Below are positions 23,901-38,900 of a stretch of 64,000 nt of DNA, piece by piece (position 1 is the first letter of the stretch; the number at the start of each line of letters is the position of its first letter). The stretch is taken from assembly GCA_903813345.2 (NCBI GenBank), contig CAIIXF020000002.1, positions 5,618,001 through 5,682,000 on the forward strand, written 5' to 3'. Below the pieces are notes generated by a model, which made no database searches, had not been told where the DNA came from, and was given only the letters and a program-made list of their open reading frames with translations. Made by a program: the position numbers and the translations under genes. The DNA is from Owenia fusiformis (Eukaryota > Annelida > Polychaeta > Sabellida > Oweniidae).

Positions 23901-26900
23901 TTTCTTAGTGAGTTAGATCCAATGGCTTCCCAAATCAGATTTCTATTTATCATTCCTCTCTTGAAACGGTCCGATTTGATTCAGTGTCGGGCCGAGAGCA
24001 AACCTTTGAATGATGAATATATGTAACCGTTGATATTTTGAACGTACATGTATCAAGTTTAGATTCAAGGTACAAAATAACCAGTTACGGTTTTTTTCAA
24101 GAGGTAGATAGGTTTGAGGGAAAAGAGTACTGTATATTCAAAATCCGGATCAAAACAACATTATATTGTTATTTGTTGTCCAGTTCTACGTATTAATGCC
24201 GAATTATGCTGTTTGTTAGCAACATGATGTGGATTGATTTCTATATGGCAGGTTATTTTGATTTCAAAGGCCTATGGTAATATTGTTTTCATCAAATTAT
24301 AGCTATTTATCAGAGATATCTAATATGCGGAATTAAAAATAGTACTTCATAAAACCTAACGCAACTCCATAGACTGCAATCAAGGCCCGAAATCAAGATA
24401 AGTCCCTTGAATATCCTGTCTGTGAAGAACCAAAAACCGCAATCAAACAAGTATTATGTGGTCTAGATTAATGATCAAGGAAATCAATTCGTGGGAATCA
24501 TTATTATTGAGTTGATTGTATTTTTTGTTTACAAGAAAACGTTTCGTGCATATTGTACATTTAAGGCTTGCGCTAACCTGATATGTAAGTGTGTGGGGGT
24601 TTTGTTGACAGATCGTGATTTGGATCCCCGGGTTCGGATCATAAATTATTTTCACCAAGACGCTTGCACACTCGTGTATCATTTGTCAGTCTGTAAAATA
24701 TTCGTCATCTGTTATTAAAGTTCAATGCGTTTCTGAATCCCGCTATTTCATATCATAAAAAACTGCACGTAATGTTGTTAGTCATTTAGGCCTATATTTC
24801 GTAATTTATTCTTTGAGGTCTATCCGTTACACTTAATTTCTCAGTTTCTAAACGTTTCATTCAATTTTGCTATAAAGGAGATTGAAGACTACAATTAAAG
24901 TGTATGTTTTACCAATCTTTTAACTTTTTTAAAAGTATTGGATTTTTGGGAGTAACGAGGTTCGGAGTAATAACGTGTCGCTCCCCCTCCCGCCCCCACT
25001 CATTTTTATGTGTTAAACCTCATTTGATTTTTCATCAATTATCGTTAAATCACACTCTTTAATACATAAACAAATTCAAAATTATATATCTTGGAGAAAT
25101 AAAATATATATTTCATAATGAAAATATTAATTTATGCAGTTGGTCAGTATTGAATGGAGAGGTTAAGCTACCGTATAAAATCAAAAACGCAACTTAAACG
25201 TATCAATATGCCCTATACAAATACATGTAGAGTTCACACATAAATAGCCGTTCAGCTCTAGTGTTTGTTTAGACTACACCATAGCTTGTAATGATTACAT
25301 AATAACCCATTGATGAAGTTCAATAGCTGGTTTTCTAATACATATTTTAAACGAGCTCGTTTCGTAAGATTATTGGAGTTAAATCATGCGTAACATACAT
25401 CATCTTCTTCAGAAAGAATTATACTCTGCTTCGAAATCAAAATTGCAAGGATAGTATTCAACAGACATGAGTATAATGATTCCCGTTGATAGCAACGTGA
25501 AAGTTTAAAATCTCCCGTTCTAAACACGCAACTTTGAAGTAGAACGGGTATCTGAAGTAGACTAAAGCGATACAATCCTATGTTGATTCAATGTACTTTG
25601 CGTTTACGAATACGTTTTGAAAAACCGTATTTGCTTAACCTCTCCAATATTAAGTTTCACAGTCTGAAACCTCAAGGGCGGGAAATTGGATTAAATAAAA
25701 CGAAATATAAATACTTAGTCACATCATATCAGTGCAAACAATTAACTATATTTATTTTTCTATGCGATATACACCTGATATTGATATCTTTCCTCTGACA
25801 ATGTGTTATCTCATTGTCCGTTGACATCATTAAACTTGTGATTAACCAAAAGAGACCAAAAAAGATTGTAATACGCATCGGTAAGTCAACAAATCTAACC
25901 GTTAAATAAACAAACGTAGTTGTTCGTCTGCTGGTCAGAACACGGTATCCGATTCGGATACCGACTTTCTGAGAATACTAATGATATGTAGGATCACCAG
26001 CCGTGATACTTTTCATAAAACAGGCATCTAGTTAGAAAATTATTGCACTTTTGATTAATATCGTCATTCACAGTATAACCCGCCTATATTTATTCAAATA
26101 TGCATTATTCATAAAATGTATAGACTAATATCATCTTTTCACTCTTGATTTGAATTGGTATCTTGTATCTAAAGTTGTCTTCATCTATATTATTGGATTA
26201 ACATGAGCCTAGTAACCTAAACATATAAATACTAGTTGCCAGTCTACAAATTGAACATACAAAATGTAGCATATTCATTACACACTATATTAATAGAACA
26301 AGGTAATCATGTCATACCAATAGTTAGATGGTTAACTTATATTAACACAAAAGAATAATACACGATAATTGAAAAAATAAACCTCGGTATTCGGGGCTGA
26401 AATCCAAGGATACCTGTACCATTACTCCAGTATACGCTGCAATACCATATCGGATACCTGTACCATTACTCAATAATAACCACAACTACGACCATAATAA
26501 CAAGGTCAATACCGAGTTTATTGCAAGTTATTTTGTACGATTTTGTCTTGTGTAACATTATGTATTTCCCAAAAAATGATCACAATGTGGAAGAAGTTGT
26601 TGTCTGAGTGACACTATCTTAATTATAAATGATTAACAATAATCAAATGTACGACATAATATGTCAAGATTGATCTATGGGATCACTACCGAATTTGATA
26701 CTTAAATCAAAATGGTTAGAATCAGACACGCATGGTTAATGCAAGCGAGCTTTGCCTCGTCGCTCGTCATTTTGAAAATTTGACCAGTCATATTATTTTT
26801 TTAATTGCCCTGTCGCTCATTAAATGGCTCGTTGCTATTTTTGAATTTGCCTAAAATACGTTTTAAAACGTCCCTATTGGCCTTAAACTCACTTTTCCCT

Positions 26901-29900
26901 GTCAAGAACGTAAATAAATTTATTTAAAATGAGAGGAAATGTTTAGTTTGTGATGCACTACATGTAAATGCATATATATGATCACCTAATGTAAGGAATA
27001 ACTCCACCATTATTAAAATCGTATGCTCAATATCTATTAGGTTTGCCTCAGGATTTTTAACAATTTGATTCGATGTTATTCCCTAATTCGCCTCACACAA
27101 TGCAATACAATTTCAATTTTAATTTTCAAATTGCAATAGGTAAAAAACGCTACATATGCTGCTATCGTTCTATGAGTGATCTATGAACTGTAGTGTAACA
27201 TAGTTTTCTAGCGAATTAAATTACAATATCTGTTGATCTTGTTAAATCATATATCTGTCTTTTTTATTTATTCATATCTTGACTACTAATTACAATAAAC
27301 GGGTGACACATAATGTATATTCCCGTGTTTAGTACTAATACGATTATTTTCAGAAGCACAGACAAATTATTAAGCAACAAAACATGGTCAATGTGAACAA
27401 TATTACAAGACAATTCAAAGTCGTTAATTTTATCACGTCTAAAACGTTATCTTTACAATTCCAAAACGTTAACATGCTTATTATAAGACACGTCCATGAC
27501 GTTATATTGTCCCTTCTCCATAGTTAACTCCACTTTCTACATTTACGGTCATTTATGGTAATTTTAAGATAAATACAGTTAAAATATTTACACGATCTTT
27601 AGAGAAGTGAATATTATTCCACGTTGTTGAATGGATTGTCTGTTTAAACTTGATTAAATAACACTAAATGCAAATTAAGTACATATTTCTGGCACTTTTG
27701 GTATATAATTGCGATTGATATGAAGTATGATGGATTTATCCCCAAAATAGATTCGTTGGTATGAAGAAGAACATCTTAGGTAGAAGTCAAGATATGTAAG
27801 TTTGTAAAATATAGAATGGTACCATTTTGCTCCATTCTATCGAATGTCGCATCCCATGTTCTTACAAAACACGACTAAAGTGTTTAAAAAAACACGACCG
27901 GGCCGATTTGCACTGTTAACTCTTGGTCACCGTGATATTTAAGCGAATCATAATTTCATCTTCATGCTCTGGCACGGACATTCGACGTCATAGAAATCCG
28001 AGCAATACGAGAATGCCCTATGATGGACATGCATACATAGTGTTGAAAATGGCTCCGGAGTATCATACTTCAAAATGTAGCATTGCTTGTTTAACTTTCT
28101 AATGGTACGATATAGTGACATGACACGATAATATTTACACATGGTTTCAGCATATTAACTATGAAGGTATAAATGAGATGTTGATATATTTGGTCTTTTT
28201 AATTATTTTATCAAAATAATGTTAAACGGAGCAATTGCAGATGTGAACTGTGAAAATGCTCCGTCACAGCTGACAAAATATATTGTTTTTTATAAAAAGA
28301 ATTAAAAAGACCCTATGCATTAATATCTCATTAATACATTCAAAGTTATGCTGAAAACATATATTAATATTATCGTGTCATTATATCATGCCATTAAAAA
28401 GTTAAAAAAGAAATGGTACATTTTAGAGTTTGATACTCTGGCGCCGTTGTCAATAGATTTTACTCATAGTGTTATTGGACTTCAAACAGAAGTGAAGGTT
28501 ACTCAAATTATATATTCATTGCCTGGAGTAAGTACTTTTCTTTGATATAACGATACATATGAGTTAAAGAATAAATCGTGTGAATTGATACACATTGTTG
28601 GGCGTAGCCAGCTTTCAGTCAGGGGGTGCTCTTTTCTTCGTCTATCTCATGGTTCTATTTCTATTGGTTATTGGCGATCGCACCCATCGCACATCCGCCC
28701 TCCCGCCAATGCATCTATTGAATGCCAATGGCCTATGCTGTGCATGTAATGACTTTCCATGGGAGCGTGTCTCTGGCCTTTTTAGATTATGCCTAGTGTC
28801 CCACTTTGCCTCGTTTTGAGTCTGAAGTAGCAAAAATCCATAATTTATAACATACGTCATGGCTTAAATACCGTATGCTATGGTTAAGTGAAAATTTGTC
28901 AAAAATATCATATTTTACCACTGATTACAAAAATACCGTTTTTATTTTGACATGTTATCCTATGAATATCATGCTAACTATGTAATGATAATAGTTTCCC
29001 ACTGATTCATAATATTATATACATATTATATATTTTTTTTCGAGATCCAGGCGGTGAATATTTATGAATATGTTATTAAAATAATTTTGGTTTCCCATTG
29101 TGAATGATCAAAAAATGTGAAGAGAATCTGAATTGTGCAATATTTAAAAATATTCATTTTCTCATTGAAACCCTTACTTTGTTATACAATGTCATCAATA
29201 TATCCTTTCATCTAGATTTTTCAGGAAAATCTGAATTTTAGAAAAGGGTAATCGACAGCGGTGTTCTACCTTAGAAGATGCACTTATTGTTAAAAAAAAA
29301 ACTTTTTCAGAGCGCACTTTCCTTCCGCACAGAGTATAACAACCAAAACTATAAATACTATACTAGAACAGTTGCTGAAAGCTCATTTTGTTCATTTGCT
29401 TTCGATGCCATTATTCAGCATTATACATGGAACAAGATAGGGCTGTTGACCTACAATTTTGGGGAAGCGGCTAAGGTAAGGATTTGCTTTTTTGAAAAAG
29501 AAAGAATAAGACAATTGTGAAATAAAAAATGAATACTTCTTCCAGTGAACTCAAAACCTTTTTAGAATAATAATATTGACATACAATGACATTTTCGATG
29601 ACAATACTAAAGTTTGCGATTTTAATATCAGTTGAGGCAAATGCACATGTTTTCCATAAATTTTCAGTTTTTATTAATTAAAAATATATCTTTAAAACAC
29701 ACCCTTGATAGCAAATTGTAGCCTCTATGCTTTTTTACAAGGATACTAGTATTTAAGATAGGGGCAAGTTGAAGAAAGAACTTATTTATTCCTTTTTATT
29801 TCCACGATTAGGCAGCTGCTGTGTTGAGGAACGAGCTTAAGAAAAGAAACGCGACCGTAGATGCCGATGTTCTCTTTACATTCGATGAAGGATCACCTGA

Positions 29901-32900
29901 TGTCATTTGGGAACCATTAAAGGTAAAAATGAGAAGAAAATTAGTACATACAAAGGTACCAAAAGTAGTAGGCGATTGATATTTTCCATAATAATACTTT
30001 CCTGTGGATATATCCTCAAGTCAATGTTCAGGTCAAGTTGTTATCTCATTTCATGTTCAAGAGGAACGAACTTTTTAGATTTAATATTTTAATTTCAGTT
30101 TCTTTTCACTACAAATAAATCATTTTTGTGATTGTCGCTTCATTTTCGGTATCTATAATTGTCCATGGTATGAAATCTCTAGGACGTCTAATGAAGGAGC
30201 TGGTAGCACAATATAGTGCAGCGATATTTGACCTAACAGTATTATACCTACATTAACATGTCATTAACAAAGGTAAAAAAATACCAAAAAATAAAATCCC
30301 ATTTTTTCACAATTTGGAGTACACGATGCAACAGAAAATAATACAAAATGATTTTAAATATATGATTAAGGTTTCTAAGCTATAAGTTTGAGATTATTTT
30401 TCTTATCAATACCCAAAAATATGTAATTGGTATTACCTTTTGTATTGTTTCTTGGGTATTAATGATATAAATGCTACAAATGAATCTCCTTTAGAATGAC
30501 AAATGCTTAAATTATGCTAGTTTTTCACAAAATGGGTCTCAATACGTTTTGAGATATGGACTTTTATTCCTCGGTGAACATTATCAATAAAGGAAAGCAT
30601 ATTGCTCTTCCTTGACTATTGAGACTACAAAAAATTATATTTCTCGTAGTTACATATAGTCAAGTTGCTTATGAAACAACCAATAAGACTTAATCGAATT
30701 AATGAATAATTGAAAAAATCGTTATCATTATCTTCCTAAAATTTGATGACATCCAGCGGTAAGGTCAAAGAAGAAATAATTATCAGAAAACTTACTGATA
30801 GCCAGCAGTAACGTCGAGGGAGAATTGTAAGGTGTTCGATTGCAAATGACTCTAATTGATTATTATTTGTTATTGTAAATATGTTTTATAAAACATGAAC
30901 AGTGATTTGTTGTTTGACCCCTAGCGATTATATGAAAAAAATCTGGTAATAAAATGTTTTAAATGGTAAGAAATATGTTCCCAAGCATAAAATTACCTAA
31001 ATATTCCACACAATTTTGTTGAATCTGCTTGGCTCATATTTGAAAAATCAAACAAAATCTGAAAAACACACTTGCGTAATTACACTAATTGAACACCGAC
31101 ATCTACAGTAAAATTATAGTATATTTGCACATTTTGATAATCAATTTTTGTTCGTATCTTAGAATAACGATCTGTGTCTTATAAAATCTATAAAAGTTTC
31201 CCCTTCATTGGGGTTCCTCACATCTTTGTCATTTTAAGGAATTACTCCTTGATGTTTTACACACTTGTACATCATTCAATTCCCCATCAGCCAACCAGAT
31301 TTCATGACCAACAGAAAGTCACAATGTTACAGCACTTTAAACAACATGCCCCAGGTGTGATCATCATCGCGCTTAGGTAAACCTGCACAAATTGTCTATG
31401 CTTTGTTGTTAGGTCAAGCTGGTCTAATTGTGTCAGACTCAAGTGCCTGTAAAATATTCAAAATTTTAAATTGGTCTTGCTAACTTGGTCGTAGAAATTT
31501 TCATTTTAAGAGTCTTACGTATAAAGTCGACAATGCCCTCATTCCATAATATATAACAGACATATTCGTTCCTTATAAAAGAGCCAATATTAGAAATAAA
31601 CGTTTTAACCGAGATTATATCATGCCTTTTATTATCCCAGAAAATCACCAATATACAAGATGGTCGAGATATGTAAAAATGTACAACGTGATCAGCCTTA
31701 TCTGAAGTCCGATCCTTCATTGGCCTACTTAAAAGGAGACTAAAAATCGAAATGTTCCCTGGGATTATATCTACTGTGTCCCTTAACATTCTAAATCGCA
31801 GGCAAGAGATGTACCTCAACAGAGCCAGAGTTGACCTTATTTTGAAGACCCAATTGATATCTCACAATAGGAATAATGTTGACTCTCCAAACTGTGAGTG
31901 TGGGTCCCCTGAGACTTTTAGACATTTATTTTCAGCTGCCCCATGAGAATGAATAAACTTCATCAATTCAATGAAGCCATTATGTTAATTGTGGATGATA
32001 TATCACTTTATAAAACCCAACAGGATATAATTGATTTATATCTCTTTGGTGATCCCAACTCGATCATGATAAATTAGACAATCTATTTCAGTTGACATCA
32101 ACATTTATTTTTAAAAAACTGTTAATGGTTGTATTTTTTACATAGTCTGACTACCTTAGACTCCACTTACTCAACCTCTCGGTGAAATTGGTCGCCCCAT
32201 CTATGTTGCAACAGGTCCCCATCAGTACACTTCATTTATAACATGCCAGATCTAAACAGTGGGTGTGTTTTATTTTTCTTGAATTTTTCGTATATCTATA
32301 ATATGTAACATTGTAATTGAAAGCGGACATAAAATGCCAAAATGCGATTTGCCGCATGCTTGTGTATTATGCCACGAAAAATATAGTAATGAAATAATCC
32401 TATTGTTTAAAAAAGGTCATTTCTGTACACTTTATCTTTGGTATATCCCACAGGTAGAAGTCAGGTAATTACATTACGATGGGTGCAGGTTTTCCCAAAG
32501 CACAATATTGGCCTCTGGAGCGTGTTGTTTAAAGTGCTGTAAACTATCAACCTGATCGTCACGAAATAGTGTAGGCTGGTGGAAGATTAAATGATGTACA
32601 CATGTTCCAAATATCAGGGGCTATTTTTCTAAAATGACAAAGATTTGAAAAAGTTAGACAATTTGATTTTTTATATTAAAATAGATTTCGGTGAATCCTT
32701 TACGGACTAGATATCCTGAAATTTAGGGGCAAAGACATACATTTTAATATAACATTTGTTTAATGAAATCCAAATCAAGAGTTACTATACATGTACGGGC
32801 AAATCCTATCTTTAAGGAACATGTTTTTTAAAACGAGATATTTTAGGGAGAAATCCTCATTCCTAATTCGTTGAGATAGACTTTAGAGTTCAATATGTCA

Positions 32901-35900
32901 AATTCTGAAACATGTGATTCCCACACTTTAATACTGAGGTAAGATGATGTTTTGAAAAGATTCCAAATCAAAAGATTTTTATTTGGCATTTCATTTTATA
33001 ATAGAGGAGTGTTAAATGACCTAATGAACTTACAGTAAGTTACTGAATAGTAGCAAATATTTTCGAAAATGTAATACTGATTTAATCATGACGCACATAT
33101 GAGCGTCTTTATTGCTACACGAATACTCTCAATTGGTACTGACGATAGAAGTGACAGATGATAATAAGTATGCAATGCCTTGCAACAAAGAACACATAGT
33201 ACTCAAACTACCTATTTGTTCTTACTTTGAATTGAAAATAATCTGTAATTCTATAGATATCAGGTTTTATTTAATCTCCAAAAGTTCTTATTGTTTAGCG
33301 ATTCACATTCATTAATTTCTAAGGTTGGAGGGGCTTAAAATGGATTTCCTGTACAGGGTGACCCCAGAAACATCACCCACTTAGTTTGGGAATAACTATC
33401 TCAATTTTGAAGGAATTATCATGATTTTTTGTGTATATGGAGATTCCAATGCAGTAAACATTAGAATTTACCTAATAAGCAGTCAGTTCTTCATATTTGA
33501 AAAGATTATTGATAAAAAGGGTAGGTTTTACATACTATTGATAATATGTATGAAAGCAATCCAGAAATGGCTCAAATAATGGCTAAGACAGAAATCTCAA
33601 GTTCAGAAAATATTTCTTTGCATAATGTCATGGTGATCCGGGGTCTTCCCAAAATCCTACCCCGTGCCTACATGTAAGGTTGCCAAACTTTTGGAGAGAA
33701 GTGTTTCAATTATTATGTTTTTATTAAATGGTCATATAAATTGATTTGTTTCTGGTTATTGCAATGAATTTTTCCACAAATATTTTTTGGGGAAACCCTG
33801 GCCGGGGTTTCGTCCGAATCCACCAAACCCCTGGTCCCTACGGCTATGCAAAATATAAACTTTTTGACCCCTTGTGATGAAAGACATTTTTCGACCCGAA
33901 AGCCGGAAGTTTCTTCAGCAAATGGCATTTCAAAAGAATCAAGACATATGCACCTCTTTAGTTTTCTCCTGATGACCATTGTGAATTATTGTGTTTTATG
34001 GATTATGGCGACGGCTTTTGTGAATGGATGTTGACCCTTTGAAATGCCTATGGACTTGGAGACTGGATTTTATCTATCCCACATCATTTGAGACTGGATG
34101 CTCTATCTTGTATGAGTACTTATATCTACAACAATTTTTGAGGTTTTGGGTATTGGCTATCAATTGGATATCAATTTCTAATTTTTTCTTCAACATGTAT
34201 TGTAATGGCTTCAGTATGAATGAAATGTCCCTTGGTCTTCTGGTCTTGGATTGTGATATTGATTCTTGAATGGTGTGGGGAAAGGGGGTATTAGACATTG
34301 TTTCTTTTCACGTTAGATCATGGTTTTGGGTTATATGGGGTTTGTTTTTTTGACTGGTATGCACTTAAAGTTTGCTTTTTCTTGCTAAGTTCCATTACAT
34401 TGGTCCTTTCCCTTTGGCACTAGTGCTTATATATCCATAAATATTGCTTCAAATGTTGCTGCGCTATAATGTGCTACGGATCCTTCATATTCGGAAGTCA
34501 TACCATGGACTGTAACAATTTTATCAATCTGCACTAACAGAGATGCATTAACTATAAATACGTACAAGAATTAATCAGCTTCATTAACGTACTATACAGG
34601 GTGTCCCGAAAGTATGCCCCCCCCCCCTAGGCAGAAAATTGCTGCTGTTAACAAGGCCAAAGGGGGACACATTGACTAGTAATGTGGTGTAAAATTGAAC
34701 TTTATTTTGACAAAACACTAACTTTTAAAACGACTGTAACTTTTTCCCATTTGGGAGTTAAACCGTGATACTTGGCAAATCAATGTAACTTTGGATAAGC
34801 TTTAAAATGATATATGACACATACTATGAGGACACTGGAATATGTCTGCCTAGGGGGGGCATACTTTCGGGACACAGTGTACATAGTAGGGGATGTAACT
34901 CCACTTCATCGGTATACCATGATCACTTATTCTCAGCTGACAAGCGTTTACTACTTTTTTCTTATGTTTCATAGGACATTAGGGTTTTCGTTTCTTTTAC
35001 GCCAGGCACCTTGACATTTGGAAAGCTTCTCTGTAAGGTATGTTTTGTTAGTAAAATATAGCCTATAAACAGAGTTACACAAACAATTCCGCCCACACAT
35101 ATTACGTTGAATAACATTTTGTCTGCACGAATCTGACGTATTCTTCTATAAGCACATTAGATATGCATATGCCCCAATATAAACATAAATGAATGAGGTA
35201 TTTCAGTTTGGAATCAAATTGAAACGTTTAAGTATAAAGCAATGCCTATCTTTATATTTCCTTTAGTTACATAATCTTGGATTCTATGGGAGACAATATG
35301 TATTACTGACCTACTTTTTCGCAAGGATTTCGGATTGGGATTCAATAGACGAGTCTGTTTACGGATGCAATAAAAAAGAAATGTTGCAAGTTCTCGATGG
35401 AGCACTGGGCTGTTCCCAAATGGTAACGACCCTTGTAGGAATGTATGACAACGATAAACATTTCTCCACGAAACAGGTAAAAAGCATTTTTTTTATAAAA
35501 TCGGGTTTGATATATCAAAACTCCTCAATCGAATACTGTATTTAACAATAAGAGAGTAAAACATATGTTGTAAACCTTCCCGGGGCGTTTTGATGCCAAA
35601 TGGGTATTATTACTATTTAAAATGTATCTTTACATTACAAGTGTTTTAAACTACGTGCAGTGTTTGGCTATACAAATTCCCTTCCACGATTGGTTGTTTT
35701 TTTAGACATACAACGATTTGAAACCTTTGGTCAAGCTAATTCCAACAGCTGGATTGCGTTACTACCAGCCAATTGTTTATGACAGTGTTTGGGCGATAGC
35801 AATGGCGATTAATGCAACGATTCGTCAGGAGCATGACATCGATGAAATCAAGAATTATAAGCACAGAAATAGCAAGAATAAAACATTACTCGAATCACTT

Positions 35901-38900
35901 TATGGAAATCTTCTTGATGTAGAATTTGAGGGGCTATCGGTAAGATTCAATTTTATTCGTATATAAATCAGAAATTATAACATACAAGAAATAAAACTGA
36001 AGCTAGCTATTTTAATGTTATTAATGTAATACATGAAATATTATTGACCTTACTCATTTTAGGGTAAATACTATTATGAAAAATCAACAGGCGTGAGACA
36101 ATTTGACAGCTATATTGGACTCTTCGACTGTAAGTAAAACATGTAAATACTTTGTTTTTGTCTTTCGAAATGTAACATTAATTTTGTTTAAAGAGGTTCT
36201 CTTTTAATTTGCTTATAATGAATGAATCATAATTAGAGAAAAGATTTTGGGCCCCAAAAACCGAAAATTTTGGCCCAAATTTTTAAAGGAGTGGTATCGA
36301 TATGGAAAACCTTTTGAACACACGTTTCTCTTAAACCAGTCATGAAAAAAATCTAAATATTTGACATATCGTCAATTTAATGGTCATCTTTTGAATGGGA
36401 ACAATATAATTTGAAAAATATATATATACTTTCATCTATATTGTCTTAGAAAACACATCACACACTTGTTTTGTTCTTGGTATCATGTTTCAAGAGTGAA
36501 ATGAAACATCTTTCCGAACCTCATTGGAACAAAAAACGACATAAACACAATATGTTCAGGTCTCTCGATATTGTAATTGTACAAAGAAAATTGTGGTTGA
36601 TTTTAAAACATTATCTTGTTAATGGAATAAAAGGTTTATCTTGATTTTTATCTATTTTGGGGGGATTTTGTTTTAATTTTTTGAATACTTATTTAAAATC
36701 AACCAAAAATTCCTTTGTATAACTATAATATTGAGAGGTCTAAAAACATGTTGTATATGCTATTTTGTTCCAATAAGGTTCGGAAAGACATTTTATTTCA
36801 TTCTCAAGAATTTGTCGAAAGGAGCAAAAGCATTGGCACTAAAAAAACAAAAAATGTTAACAAAAACAGTTATATAAAATATTCCTAAATAAATTTCGCA
36901 TTAAATTGTTGCCAATCAGTCAACATTACACAGAATACCGTGTTTTTTACAGAATGTTTTCAATGATTGGTTTAAGAGAAAAACATTGTTGAATTCAGTT
37001 CTCCATATCGATACCACTCCTTTTGAGGCCCATTTTCTCCAAAATTTGGCCTGAAATTCGAAAATAAGGCCTTACAAGACCTATTAATGACCAAATGATC
37101 TGGGGGGCAGCCCCCCCCCCCCAGAACCGCCAGTGACCAATGAGAATTAGAATTCGTGTGACGGAATAAAAAATATTGTGTCCACGAGAAAGCGAAATGT
37201 TATATGACACTTTTTCATGTTTTTAGCAAATGGACGGTTGACTTATATTGGTTACTTTGATAAGCAAAATAGCAACATAGTAACAAAGCCCGATGATGTC
37301 GTGTGGAAATCAAAAGGTATTTCATTTAATATTCTGTTTACTATTTCTTAAATACAATCAGACCAAAGGGTCCCCATGCTTGTATTTTAGTGGTAGGAAC
37401 GATTCACTTTTATAGTGGTAGGAACGATTCACTTCGCGAATAAAATATAATAATATATAAATCCCGTAGCCGACAGCCGAAAGTTGCATTCACGAATCAA
37501 GCTATATTTCTCATATGAATATTTGTAGGCGGAGCTGCACCATTGGATGAGGAAATAAAGCAATACGAACGAAAACGCATTAGTAAGACTACCATTATTG
37601 TGCTCTCTGTATTTGCTGGCTTTGGGATATTACTAGCGTTAATTTACGTTCTATACGCAATTGTACATCGGAATCATATGTAATTATACTTATATTTTGG
37701 TGATGATGATTATTTTTAAATTTAACTATATAGCTAACGTTGCCATACAAAATGTAGAAGGGGGATGCCATATATCCGTGTATGGCTATGATCTGTAAAA
37801 TTAATTCATATGCAGATGAACACGTCGGATGGTATTCATACATAGCGAGAAAAGGTGTGTCCGATTTCAGCTAATAGTCTATAATCCGAACACGCTATTT
37901 CAAATAACTGATTGCAATATTATACAACCAGGAATTCACCCAAGGTCACTCTTATTCTATTGAAACTAATGAAACGATTGTTAATTATAATACATTCTTA
38001 GTATGATAAAAGACGAATGGCGGATAATGACCTACGTGATAGTCTTTGGTTGTATCATACTTGACACTTATGTCTTGATTCACATAGCTGACCTACAAAC
38101 TGGTGTACATCCAGAGCCCTTGCTTGGAGATTTGTGTAAAGTAAGAAAGAAATAATCTCAATTTGTATATTCAGGGATTCTGAATCTTGTCTAGATTGAT
38201 TGTTATTTCATTCCAAATATGTTACTTTGTAGTTTACTATGAAGTGGAATTATCCTCTCACGATCCTGTATTTATGTCAAACGTAGAGCCCCGACATTTC
38301 ATTTTTCCTGAAGTTATTATTACAATACATAGGAGAACAAAGTTACATCAAATTTTCTTAATATCGAAAAAAGTTATACATCTTTGTTTTATCAAAGGCA
38401 ACTACTGGGCTTCTCATATTTGGATTCACATTAGTGTATGGAGGGATGACTTTAAAGTTATGGGGAATCTACAAGTTTTTCAGCCAGAGCAAAAAGGTAA
38501 GATTCAACCAGGGAATCGAGTGTGATAAGCATGGTATGGTATCTACTCGGTGATATTGATATATGCACTCGTTCGCTTTGCTCTCTCGTGTAGATATCAA
38601 TATCATCTTGTCGATAAAAATGATATTTCTCAAAATCATAGGATATCCTATAATTATCCCTTGCCCAATATAATATATCCACCCTCTATGGCCCTCGGGC
38701 AGATATATTATTGGCCTCGGGATAATCCCAAAATCATGATACTCATAAAGGACAATCTCTATTTATTTTATAGTATTTTAGAATTGAAAGAATTTCAGAT
38801 AAAACATGAACATGTTACTATCAAATCATCAAATTGTTTCCGTTAACGAATTCGTTGAAGCCTCGACACATTTGTGATTCGAAAATAGCAGGGGCCACTC

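Larger units (their letters stand above)
18778..27934. mobile_element. 9.16-kb TIR element with CACGGTG ends and 5-bp duplication (Transib-like termini)
   Basis: The left arm 18778-18848 (CACGGTGACCAAGAGTTAAC and on through GGCCCGGTCGTG) is repeated in reverse complement at 27866-27934 with only one or two differences by eye. ATATT lies just outside both ends (18773-18777 and 27935-27939). It shares the CACGGTG start and 5-bp duplication with the 16261-17525 element, but the inner TIR differs. No intact transposase or RAG-like frame is visible inside. It lies in receptor intron 2 and contains nested insertions. Confidence 0.75.

Noticed and set aside
31161-31250. Possible extra receptor exon after TTAG, reading NNDLCLIKSIKVS
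   Set aside because: No donor before the stop and no family motif; exon 5 at 34975 already continues exon 4 in phase with the conserved D-I-R-V strand.
31466-31819. 117-codon minus-strand frame
   Set aside because: It is antisense to the LINE remnant whose + strand reads the C-x-CG-x-x-E-T motif.
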